Shown here: piece after piece, positions 50,902-60,601 of the stretch | How the letters are laid out: each line of letters begins with the position of its first letter | Position numbering within the stretch: position 1 is the first letter of the stretch | Assembly: GCA_022579005.1 (NCBI GenBank) | Contig: MU401498.1 | Span: 158,642 to 222,641 of the forward strand | Source: Poronia punctata | Lineage: Eukaryota > Ascomycota > Sordariomycetes > Xylariales > Xylariaceae | Length of the DNA: 64,000 nucleotides | Direction: 5' to 3' | The notes under the pieces: generated by a model | The model's input: the letters and a program-made list of their open reading frames with translations, nothing else | What the model was told of the DNA's origin: nothing | Database searches by the model: none | Translations under genes and position numbers: made by a program

Positions 50902-51181
50902 AATTGGAACGAACAAGTAAACCGGGGTTGAAGCAACTTGAACCGTGTTAGCGATAAGGGCGGAAAAGGAGAATAAATAGTTCAGCATGTTTTGGACAGT
51001 TTCTGGTTAGTCTCACGCGGTCTTGGTACGTGAGATGTCTTGAAGATATGTGTGTCAAAGAGGTGTTTCTTTTAGGAAATCTAAGCCAACCATTCGAGTA
51101 ACCAACCTGGGGTAAATGCTACGTTATTGGCGGACTGGCCTGATTTCTTGACCTCGATATCCCCAGGTTCTTAGCACGCCT

Positions 51182-52904
51182 TCACAATGCAGTCTCAAAA
51201 GGCGGGATGAACTCCCAACCATCGCTCTCTCGTGCCGGCTCGAGCAAACCAGCATATAAAACCCTTTCAGTTTCAGCCCGCAAAACCTCGGGAACGGAGG
51301 ACTGATTCACACCTTCCGGGCACCAGGTTCCATACACCGGCACCTTCCGCGTCTGCCGCATATGTGTTGACGCGTACCTAAACCACTCGGCCCAAGTCCC
51401 AGGCTTAACATCGTCATCTTCATGGTCGGGAAGCACCCACGTAACCGCCAACGGCATCGGCCAACCACTACCGGGCCACCAATAACCACCACTAAACTTG
51501 ACAGCCACACAGCTCGAAGCAATATTCGTCAACCAGTCCCGAGCCAACTGTTGCAAGCGGGGTTCGTCGATTTCACTCTCAGGCGTATCAGCCAACTCAG
51601 CCGACCCCGGTATATAACCCTCCGGATCTTCTTCCATCGCACTCTCGCGCGTCAATTCCGGCTTGAAGGGTAGAGACATCAACTTGACTTGCAGTGAAGT
51701 CGGCATCAAAGCCGCGTATTTCCAATACTCGCGTCGCGCATCTAAAAAGCAGATATGTTTGCGATAATACGCCGGCCCGTCCCAGCCTTCGGTGACATCT
51801 ACTAATAAGCGCACGCGCTCGAAACACCAGTTCTGCGCGAGATAGTCGACGATGAGATGGCGGGCGGTATCACCACTTGAGGCGGTCATGCCGAGTTTGT
51901 TGCCGTTTGTTACGTCTATTAGACCTAGATGGCGGATTAAGGGATGATAGCCTAGGTACGTATTCGAAAATTAGAAATGAGATGAGAGGAAGGAGAGGGA
52001 AAAAGCAATACTCACGTAAACCATCACAATCGACACGATCTTTCCATATCTCATAAAACACTCTCATCCATCGCTCTATAAACGGATTTCCCTTGCGAGC
52101 CGCTATGAATCCGTTGAGGACCTGTCCCTCATGTGGTCGGTGGGGGAAATGGAAGAAGAAGGCTTCGTAAGGACATTTGGGGTCCTCGAGGAGATTCCAG
52201 AAGGAATCGTCGAAATTTTGAAGGAGTACCATTCCAGAATCCGCCCATACACCTATTCATGTGACGTAGTTAGAGGAAGTACCGAAAACTCCTTTTTTTT
52301 TTTTTTTTTTTTTTTGGAGACGTACCCCCGTGCTTTTTGTCAAAGTTAGCTGAATCACATACACACCCTTTTTTCTTTCTCAGTCCGCAGGTTTTTATAC
52401 GTATACTTACGAGATATACAAGCGGCAACCTAATCATATCACTAGCATGTACGGCCGCCGCTTTCCCAGTCATGCTTCCATTCACCAAACAATCGGGTAG
52501 ATATCTGGCGTCGACGAATCTCGACGCATTATTCGGCGACCCGTCTACCATGTCGAGACAGCGTACGTCCCAGGTAGGTCCTAGACGACGGATCCAGCTT
52601 ATGATGTTTCTTTTGCACCATCTTGGCATGTTTTCGAAGCTTTGCTCACACACAAAGTCAGTATAAATAGAAACTTTGGGGGGGGGGGGGGGGGAAGATA
52701 TTAGGTAGAGGTAGGTAGGTAGGTAGGTAGGTAGGTAGGTAATGTATTCATTCACCCAGAATGCCAAAATGTCCAACAATTCCTCTCATGTCGGACTGGT
52801 CGGTAGGTTTGAATTATTTGCTTTTCTATCTCGGCGTCGGTTTTCTCGTCGGAATCTACGTGTATATGCTCGAGGGCTGGGGTTAATGTGGGAAAAGACG
52901 ACAT
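51182..52904 (-). CDS. Caps_synth-family glycosyltransferase with 7-nt micro-exon
   Basis: Probable glycosyltransferase of the capsular-polysaccharide-synthesis-like family (GT32-like fold), common in filamentous fungi; acceptor and donor are unknown. Proposed exons: 52904-52756, 52639-52411, 52332-52326, 52252-52016 and 51951-51182, giving 463 aa. Exon 1 ends RNCWTFWHSG and exon 2 continues FENMPRWCKRN, ISWIRRLGPTW and RFVDARYLPD, all family motifs. The DxD-region motif reads YLHGGVWADSG only if the micro-exon CACGGGG is included; without it the frame is lost. HPLIRHLGLIDVTNGN and the catalytic-domain C-terminus follow. No N-terminal membrane anchor is seen, so the protein may be cytosolic. 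Intron 1 contains a 17-G run and a (TAGG)n array, and intron 3 contains a 23-T run. If the micro-exon is wrong, the gene would be frameshifted. Confidence 0.82.
52678..52740. repeat. Intronic G17 tract and (TAGG)n array
   Basis: A 17-G run (52678-52694) and about nine TAGG units (52702-52740) lie within intron 1 of the glycosyltransferase gene. Both are length-unstable sequence types. Confidence 0.9.
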
Positions 52905-54106
52905 CGTGGCACAATATCAAAAGGGAAGTAAGTAGCTATCCGGGTAGTGGTGTGGTGAAAGTGTCAGCCAAAAAAAATAAAAAATTGTGAGTTTTAAGTT
53001 TAAGTATATCCTCATATGAAAACGGAATACCTAGAATAACCAACCCCCCCTTTTTTGTCTATAGGGGTCCTGTTGACTGTGATGGTAGATGAAAATTGAA
53101 AATGTCATTCGTCAGCTTACGTACTCGTACTTTCACAGAGACAGCAGAGCAGATTGAAGTTTCTCCTACAAAACTAAACCCCTTCATATGTTACATACGA
53201 AAAGGGGAAAGGAAAGCGGGGACTTTTTCGTGTTCTTGTCAACTTCCACTTTCGTCCATAGCTGCATATATGGGCTCTTCCTGACTCTGAACGGAGAACT
53301 CTCTGTTAATAGGTATACGGACAGTTCTAGGACGGAAGTGCAAACACGTATGTAGATAGACGGCTTCATTGACCGTGCTTCTACCACCTATAGCTAGCCA
53401 TTTCTCCCAACAGGGAGGGAGCCATGAAAAGCCGATTGGGGTTTAAAAAATTCAAGGATTCACGCCCGTTCGACTGCCCAGGTCCGTCTCAACGCGGAAT
53501 TGATCAGACTTAAGGCCAGAGAGTTCTGAATAGATAGATATGTAGTTATAATTTCGACCGGCATTTTGCACAATGCAGTTCGCTAGGTTAGCACAATGTG
53601 GCCGAGAAGAAAGTGCAGTCGCAAGTTCAGCATGTCACCAAGACGTATGTCAATATCTTGACCGCGCATGTCAATACAGTTTGTAAGTGGTTCCTAACCT
53701 AGGTTAGAGCCTAGATGAGAGAGCAAATCTGCGAGCATTAGTATCATTACTTCGCTGCGCTTGTTCCAGCAGTACTGAATTAGCCAATCTTTGATCTTTA
53801 TTGTCCTGGGTGTAGTATCTCGAAGCCCCATCCTCGACAAGTTGCATCAAGCCCGAAATATTCAAATGTCGCTTAGACGCTCAGAAGACTATACGTGCAA
53901 CCTCAAGAGACGCCTTAGTAGTAATCTTGGGGCTCAAGGTTTAGCTAGGACCCCTAGCCCCTTTCTTAATTTTCATAATGCGACTGTTAGCTTGAGGCGA
54001 TATATTTGGAAATTGATATATGAAATTCTGGACCGTTCTGGGTTTCGCCTTGAGCTTAGAAGTTAAGACTGGTGTATATACAAGTGAGCGACACGATATC
54101 GTTATT
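52905..54106. other. Intergenic
   Basis: Upstream region of the glycosyltransferase gene and downstream of NDUFA12. No further gene is seen; the frame at 53791-54066 has no motif. Confidence 0.6.
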
Positions 54107-54893
54107 CTATTTCCTCTCCACCGTCGTAGGTTCCCACATGGTGATCTTTGATTTGACACTATTATTTAGTCAGCAAGCGATTGCTATTGTAGTCCGACCC
54201 CCAGACAGTCGCAAGATGACTCACGTGCTATACGGCTTATATGCTCCGCGTGAAAGTGTATAGTTGGGAATACTCTTTGGTTCGGCGTCCTCCCAGACAC
54301 GCTTCTTATATTGCAACAGAGGATCTTGAGTAGGTGGCTTATCGACGAGGTATGATATCCATGCGTGCCAGCCGGGTTCGATCTGTGCCCTATCCAGGGG
54401 TTAGTGGCTGAGTGGCTAATAAGGTGGTTAACTTCAACACCTACGCGTCGAAGTCTTTGTTCTTGTAGTCGACCCATCTTGTTCGAACTGATGCAAGTCA
54501 GCGGGATGTCCAGTGAGCTATTCGAAGCCGTCGTAATCACGTACGTGGGAGTTCTTCGGTGTTCTCAAAGTATTTGTTTCCGTATCTGTCTGTGCCGATG
54601 AGGGCACCCGCCTTCGTATCGCCTGACGTCCATCAGTATTGCCGCCCGCCGCATATATCAGACCGAGTTACCGCATACCGATGTACTATTCCAATCGCAT
54701 CATGGGTTAGCTGGCGTCCATGGGCACTTCGGTCGCGGAGTCAACGTACGTTCATTTGTTTCCAGGCATCCTGTATTGAGTTGTTTAAGTTAGCCATGCC
54801 ACGAACACTGTTTGCCTTTCTAGGAGTTGGAAGTCAACTAACCCGAACTCCAACCTTCCACAGGTTTCGCAGGGTTCTGCTGAGGGTAGACAT
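54107..54893 (-). CDS. NDUFA12: NADH dehydrogenase complex I subunit NDUFA12 (B17.2), seven exons
   Basis: Accessory subunit of mitochondrial complex I at the base of the matrix arm. The 138-aa product is split into seven exons: 54893-54843, 54770-54750, 54685-54679, 54622-54545, 54487-54445, 54389-54225 and 54158-54107. Splicing yields MSTLSRTLRNLWKVGVR, DAWKQMN, YIGDTKAGALIGTDRYG, NKYFENTEELPLRTRWVDY, KNKDFDAAQIEPGWHAWISY and LVDKPPTQDP, all matching the family, then VKSKITMWEP near the end. Exon 2 is 21 nt and exon 3 only 7 nt (TACATCG, coding YI and the first base of Gly). All six introns are 55-72 nt with GT...AG ends. Length agrees with the family (about 140 aa). The gene is invisible to plain frame inspection because most exons are tiny. 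It is divergent from pgs1. Confidence 0.92.
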
Positions 54894-55307
54894 GGCGGCC
54901 GAGTGTGAAAGTCGTGGCTCGGTCTGCCCGGTGATGTGATATGTCCGAGAGGTTCTTTAAGACGTTGGTTGATGGTTAAAGCATTAAAGGTAATGGCCAA
55001 GAGCTTCACAGGTACGTGCATATCCAGGGCCCACTGGTATCAATTGGCCACTGAGAGCTGCGCTACCTCAAGTCTGGCTAGGTCGGTTAAGCCTCGGGCA
55101 AGGCAATGATGTAACCAAGTACAAATGTACATATACTTGGATATCTTGGGATTTCACTGTAATTACGTAGCTGAAATAAGTATCAGGTACACAAAATTTG
55201 GACTGCTTGGCGCAACAACTTTGTTTTCAATAGCATTCAACCTGAAACTCATCACCAACATCAAGGGCGATAATGTGTAGTTGGCGCATTCCAAAGCTCT
55301 CGACGAG
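54894..55307. promoter_or_regulatory. Divergent promoter region, NDUFA12 / pgs1
   Basis: A 414-bp region between the start codons of two genes for inner-mitochondrial-membrane functions. It must contain both promoters; no specific motif could be assigned by eye. Confidence 0.65.
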
Positions 55308-57088
55308 ATGATTCTACGGGGTGCGACGAGATGTTGTCGGAGCGTGCGACCAACGATACCACGTCAACTAACACAAAATGTGCAGTACGCCCAACCTTGC
55401 CGTAGACGCTATTCAATACCAACCGGCGCAACGCCCAGCAGTCCTCCGAGCTCGACCGGAATGTTAGCCCCTTTTACAAACGAGCTGGACCGCCTAGCAC
55501 CGTCCTTCAGGATTAATGGGTCTCAAATCCAAATTATTAGATCTCCAGCCGATTTCTACGAGACGCTCAAAGTACGTACTCACTCGGGTGAAGCAAAATA
55601 CAGTAGACTGACTCCGATGTAATCAGTCCAAGATACGCCATGCGAAGAAGCAAATCTTCTTATCCACGTTATATATCGGCAAATCCGAGAAAGAGCTGGC
55701 AAGCCTCCCATCGACTCGGACTGTTGTAAGCTGAGGTTAACGGAAGTAAAAAGATCACGACGATACAAGAGGCGCTACGCAATAATGCCGAGCTGAAGCT
55801 CAGCATACTGACAGATGCTCTCCGCGGGACACGCGAAGCTCCGGACCCCTCGTGCGCATCGCTACTCGCCCCCCTTATCACCGAGTTTGGACCTGATCGG
55901 GTGGAGATCCGTATGTACCACACCCCGAATCTGACTGGCCTACGCAAGAAACATATACCGAAGCGCATCAACGAGGGATGGGGCTTGCAGCATATGAAGC
56001 TGTACGGGATAGACGACGAAATCATCATGTCTGGGTACATACTCAACCTTTTCATCCTCCTTCTCGCAGGAGCGCTAGCTAATGTTCCATGATCTAGCGC
56101 TAATTTGTCCAACGATTACTTTACGAACCGTCAGGACCGATATCACCTCTTTACCTCGAAAGATGTTACGCAGTACTTCTGGAATCTCTATAAAGGAGTT
56201 GCTTCGCTGAGTTTCGTGGTGGAGCCAACCCAAGAAGCTGCTGGATTCCGTCTCCACTGGCCATCGACGAACCCAGCCCCCTCTCCTCTCGAGCAACCGA
56301 CGCAATGCATATCGAAAGCAACTGAAATCATCAGTAAACTGATTTCTATAAACCGTGCCCAGGATAGCCCGCAAAAGATTGAGGGCGATGAGAAATCGTC
56401 GCCAAAAGACACGACTGTCTATATGCTCGGTCAACTCTCCCAGCTCATGCGACCGAATACGTCGACAGAACTACCGGTTGTTACCCACATCTTGAAAACA
56501 CTAGCAAAGCCTGAATATTCTAGCTCATCCTGGACATTCACCGCTGGCTATTTCAACCCCGACCCGTCACTCAGGAATCTTCTCCTTTCCACAGCATCTC
56601 ATGGTAATACAATTATCACAGCCCACCCCCATGCAAATGGGTTTTACGGATCAAAAGGAGTCTCGGGCCTATTACCTGGCGCATACACGTACCTAGCTAG
56701 ACGATTTCTGAGAGAAATACATCAACGGAAGCGTGATGATGCGATCGTGTTGAAGGAATGGCGAAGAGGGATGGTGAGCGAACCCGAAGGTTGGACTTAT
56801 CACGCGAAAGGGTTGTGGGTAACCCTGCCAAACGAAGAAGAACCGTCGATGAGCATAATTGGAAGCTCAAATTATACGAAGCGGAGCTACACGCATGATC
56901 TCGAAGCAGGTGCTTTAGTCGTAACGGAAAACGAAGACCTCAAGAAAAGGCTTGGGGCTGAACAGAGATGGCTCCAGGATTTCGCAAAACCTGTATCTCT
57001 GGACGATTTCGCTACGAACGAGAGAAGAGTGGGGCTGAACGTTCGCATCGCTATGTGGATTGTGAGCCTTGTCGGGGGCGCGCTTTAA
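55308..57088 (+). CDS. pgs1: Phosphatidylglycerophosphate synthase Pgs1
   Basis: CDP-diacylglycerol-glycerol-3-phosphate 3-phosphatidyltransferase, the committed step to phosphatidylglycerol and cardiolipin in mitochondria (phospholipase D superfamily). Exons 55308-55571, 55627-55698, 55754-56034 and 56098-57088 give 535 aa. The N-terminus MILRGATRCCRSVRPTIPRQ is Arg-rich and acid-free, a mitochondrial presequence. HKD motif 1 is HMKLYGIDDEIIMSGANLSN (about 192-211, completed by splicing). HKD motif 2 is HAKGLWVTLP with SIIGSSNYTKRS (from about 441), the variant second motif expected for Pgs1. Intron 2 (55699-55753) is best read as GC-AG, joining KSEKEL to ITTIQEALRNN; no GT donor of plausible length preserves the frame. 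Intron 3 restores SGANLSNDYF. The start at 55308 is the first ATG in frame. Confidence 0.94.
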
Positions 57089-57652
57089 CGGAAGAATTAG
57101 AGCAAGTGGAAGATCCAATCCCCTTTGGGCTGCGAAGTGGTTACTGAGGCTCCGAGGGATTGCATAGTCTCTGTCAAAGCGGTATATCCGGAGACCCCAC
57201 CGGACGGAGTCTCCAGCGCGGCTGCCAAACAAACGCCGACTGCGTCCCCACCCCATCCTGTATTTGTGAGCGGACTTGGTCGCTCCGTGTACAACGCCCC
57301 ACCAAAGATACCCCTTGATAGAATGTAGACTATTAACTCAAATCAGAAGCATCCGTATCTAGGCAAATTTCCAGGTACCCGCGCCGGGTCCCTGTGGCCC
57401 CTTGTCCCTGATCTACTTGAATATTGGAGCCCATTGGTCCTAGACCGCTTAAATCGGGAGAACCCATCGTGTTGCATTCATTCCTCCACGTGGTTATCCA
57501 GATCGATTTCGGATGAGACCATCCTCTCGCCACAAAGATGTCTTGGTGAAGTCTGGACATGTTATAAATAATGGGGTGACCGACTGTGACATTGTGCCTT
57601 TATCCTCGACCTTCAACGTAGCATCCATATCGTGCTCAAGATCCAAAGAAAA
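57089..57652. other. Upstream region of the endoglucanase gene
   Basis: A 564-bp region with no supported gene. A TATAAATA element lies at 57563-57570, 83 bp before the endoglucanase ATG, and is a plausible core promoter. A 75-codon minus-strand frame (57333-57560) overlaps this promoter and was not accepted. Confidence 0.6.
57563..57570 (+). promoter_or_regulatory. TATA box of the endoglucanase gene
   Basis: TATAAATA, 83 bp upstream of the ATG, is a likely core promoter of a regulated secreted-enzyme gene. Confidence 0.55.
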
Positions 57653-58888
57653 ATGAGGGCCACATTATCGCTACTGGCGTCACTTGTCACCGGCGCCTCG
57701 GCAACCATCTACTATGCCGGCGTAGCCGAATCCGGGGGTGAATTCGGCGCCTACGGCGATCCAGGAACCGGCATCCCGGGCACATTCGGCAAAGACTACC
57801 AATTCATCGACGAGGCCGGCGTGGACACGTACGTGGACGAGAACCACGTCAACCTCTTCCGCATCGCCTTCCTTCTCGAGCGCATGTGTCCGCCCGAGAC
57901 GGGTCTGGGCGCGACCTTTGACGAGGAGCACTACGGCCACTTCAAAGACGCAGTCGACTACGTGACCGTGACAAAAGGCGCGTACGCGATCCTAGACCCG
58001 CACAACTACATGCGGTACAACGACCCCAGCCAGCAGCCGTACAGCGGCAGCGTGATCGGCAACGCGTCGGACGACGAGGCGGCCACTACGGAGCAATTCG
58101 GCGAGTTCTGGGGCGAGCTGGCGTCGCGGTTCAAGGATAACGAACAGGTCATCTTCGGCCTGATGAACGAGCCGCATGACATGACGACCGAGCTCGTGCT
58201 CAAGAATAACCAGGCTGCCATCGACGCGATCCGCGAAGCCGGCGCCGAGAACCTGATCATCATGCCGGGAAATAGCTGGACGGGAGGCCACGCTTGGACG
58301 GAAGGGGATGATCCGAGTAGTGCGCTGCTGAACCAGTTCAACGACCCGGCGAACAATACGGCGATTGATATCCATGAGTATCTCGACGAGGACTTTAGTG
58401 GTGGTCATGCGGAATGCGTTAGTGATCCGGCTACGTATCTGAAGGATATGACGGAGTGGTTGAAGGTAAGTCCTAAATACAAAGTCACGAACGAAAAATC
58501 AAAGCCGTACAAGCCGAACTAACAAACTTTTTTAAAAAAAAAACCACAGACAAACCACCTCAAAGCCTTCATCACCGAGTTCGGCGGAGCCAATAATACC
58601 GGCTGCGCCGACATGCTCGAGGACATGCTGAACTACATGTCCGATAACGAGGAATACATCGGTTGGACGGCCTGGGCGGCCGGTCCTTTCTGGGGTCCAA
58701 ACAGTCCCTGCTGCACGGACTCGGTGCAGCTGGGTAGTCTGGAGCCCGGCAGTACCGCTGCTGACGGATCGCCTGGTCTGTATGATACCGTTTGGCTTCC
58801 TGTCTTCCAGCCGCTCATCCCCGAGAAGCTGCAGTGGAGTGGAAAGGCTAGTGTTGATGGTGGTGAGCTGAGCGCTTTTCCGGCTTAG
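57653..58888 (+). CDS. Secreted endo-beta-1,4-glucanase, GH5
   Basis: Extracellular cellulase of glycoside hydrolase family 5 (subfamily 5-type, like Trichoderma EG II core) that cleaves internal beta-1,4-glucosidic bonds. Exons 57653-58465 and 58550-58888 give 383 aa. The signal peptide MRATLSLLASLVTGASA is cleaved before TIYYAGVAESGGEFG. Catalytic-site motifs are FRIAFLLERM, LDPHNYMRY, GLMNEPHD with acid/base Glu173, DIHEYLDEDFSG and, just after the intron, FITEFGG with nucleophile Glu281. GWTAWAAGPFWG is the late Trp motif. There is no cellulose-binding module or linker, so this is a core-only enzyme. A frame-preserving 84-nt intron with GTAAGT and CACAG joins WLK to TNHLKAF. Cysteines near 79, 245 and CCTD suggest disulfides. 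Confidence 0.95.
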
Positions 58889-59111
58889 ATGGATTTGATG
58901 TGGCTAGGACAGCTTAGATCCAGCATGATGGCGGTGTTAGAATTTTACCATCTAGATAGAAATTGGAAAGGTCAAGCTACGTGAGAGAAAAAAAACAACA
59001 AGCTTCAGGATTCTGTACTGGTATAAAAACGGCAAATGAATCTTTTGTACTACCGTCATTGCAGGATAAGAATATAGGACTCTACTAGAGGGTCCTTTCC
59101 AACCAAAACTT

Positions 59112-59183
59112 GCTGTGGTAGTGTAGTGGTTATCATTCTAGCCTTCCAAGCTTGAGACCGGCGTTCGATTCGCCGTCACAGCA
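59112..59183 (+). tRNA. tRNA-Gly(TCC)
   Basis: A 72-nt cloverleaf: acceptor GCTGTGG/TCACAGC (one G-T pair), anticodon loop CTTCCAA with anticodon TCC (59145-59147), T arm CGGCG/CGCCG around TTCGATT, discriminator A. There is no intron. A T-rich terminator follows (TTCTTTTTG...). One mismatch (T-T) sits in the anticodon stem. Confidence 0.93.
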
Positions 59184-59611
59184 TTCTTTTTGATTTTTTT
59201 TGCCTCTTATTGCTTCCATCTTACTTAGGTATTCTTCTTTATGTCGGTTAATTATTCTTCTGCCTATATTTTTCTCAATCTGTTCAACTACGTTCGGGTC
59301 GGCCAAACGACTGTCTTCTACGCCGTATGATGCACGTATGCAATCTGAATATCTCTCCCTCTCCCTGCGATGCAGGGGCAGGATGTCTTTTTTCAGACTT
59401 GGTGGATGGCTGGAAAGATCAAATGGGAAAACGCGGAGAATGTCCTGGTGTGATTGGTCAATGCAGTTCCGCTTCCTATCAGGTACAGTGTAAGGTACCA
59501 ACTTCAACGGTTGCGCATCTCCACATCTCCAACTCCTTTTATATTTATATGCGATTACTTCGGTACTCCAGCTGTAACCTGGCTAAACGTCTTCAATGCG
59601 TATATGCGCAT
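59133..59611 (-). CDS. Doubtful small two-exon protein antisense to tRNA-Gly
   Basis: Read with exons 59611-59567 and 59501-59133, the minus strand gives a 137-aa protein starting MRIYALKTFSQVTAG. It has a charged, helix-like middle (HRRERERYSDCIRASYG, DPNVVEQIEKNIGRRI, NRHKEEYLSKMEAIRGKK). That segment looks protein-like and amphipathic, but I recognise no family. The last 17 codons overlap the tRNA-Gly gene in antisense, which is an unlikely place for a real C-terminus, and the branch point is weak. It may be a decayed gene, a gene with a different 3' exon, or chance. Confidence 0.25.
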
Positions 59612-60107
59612 TGTGTCTTGAGATATATCTAGGGACGCCGGCTATTATATGCTTAGGCAAGCGACCAACAACTCATCTTAGCATCGGCTTCAATGCATCA
59701 AATATCGAACATCGGGGGTTTAGCTGAGGTTGGACTCGGATATTCTCATCTTTTCTAAGAACTCCTAATCACACGAGAAGGAAATGTCAAACTGCTCCAT
59801 GTTCCGAAGAAAATAAAAGCAACAGTTATTGCGGCTCGCACCCTTACGCGTTACATATCGCGGTACTAGGTACTCTCAAACTCGAAATGATGACCAGCGT
59901 ATGACGTAGTGTTTTTCATACGTACTACGGTTGACACATCTTCTCGTTAAGGCCGCGGCATCAGTCATCAAAGAAGGTTGTTTAAAGTAGATTAAAACAA
60001 CATCCTCGCAACTAAACCTCTGCAGTATATTCTCCATTCAAGAAAACTAATCATTATCTACCTACTTTACAACCCGTGGCAGATACAGATAATACTCAGA
60101 CTAGAAG
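59612..60107. other. Intergenic
   Basis: No coding or RNA signal seen. The last 100 bp may be promoter or leader of the following small gene. Confidence 0.55.
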
Positions 60108-60601
60108 ATGTATCTCCCATCCGCACAACAGGTCATGACCGCAGGTCTAGCCCTTACAGGCAGCACACTGCACAAACGTCGGTCCAAATCCTCCAATATA
60201 TCCCACCTAGCTACCTACTTACCTACCTAATCTCAAATACACCATAGGGTAATTAATGCTAACCTAACTTATTCCCCCCAACAGCCTCGGAGATAACATC
60301 AGGCAAAGTTCTCGACTACGCCGTAGAGAAATGTCTAGACGACGACGGAAATACGCGGTGCACACGTCCCTTCCTGGTGGAGAAATCGACCTGCTACAAG
60401 TTTGAGTGGAAGACCGATGGTGCGCTCACGCACACGACGGCCGAGGTCCGCGATGCCGGATCCGGGGAGTTGGTGTATTACCGCGATACGAATGGTGATT
60501 GGACGCCCGAGAAGGGAGAGCTTGTTTACGTCGACTTTAAGCCAAAGGTCCCTGCTACGGGGAATTCGACGGTCGAGTACAAGGTCACTACTTGTGAATA
60601 A
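60108..60601 (+). CDS. Small cysteine-containing protein, possibly secreted
   Basis: Unrecognised. The second exon (60285-60601) is convincing: after a CAACAG acceptor it reads SEITSGKVLDYAVEKC, then DDDGNTRC, STCYKFEWKTDG, YYRDTNGDWTPEKGE, and ends EYKVTTCE. It has four cysteines, even spacing and beta-strand-like alternation. It contains no internal ATG, so an upstream exon is required. My tentative first exon is 60108-60177 (MYLPSAQQVMTAGLALTGST plus LHK), joined in frame through a weak GTCGGT donor to give 128 aa. Its moderately hydrophobic segment could act as a poor signal peptide. An alternative donor at 60145 also keeps the frame. TGCTAACC in the intron is a good branch point. It lies between a cellulase and an oxidoreductase, with no functional link evident. 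Confidence 0.55.

Noticed and set aside
52270..52779. Long minus-strand frame reading through glycosyltransferase introns
   Set aside because: It translates the (TAGG)n, G-run and T-run sequences; the spliced model gives the family motifs.
54361..54440. A tRNA suggested by GGGTTCGATC
   Set aside because: No paired T stem or acceptor stem; the bases are an exon-intron boundary of NDUFA12.
57333..57560. 75-codon minus-strand frame with true ATG
   Set aside because: Overlaps the likely endoglucanase promoter and has no recognisable motif.
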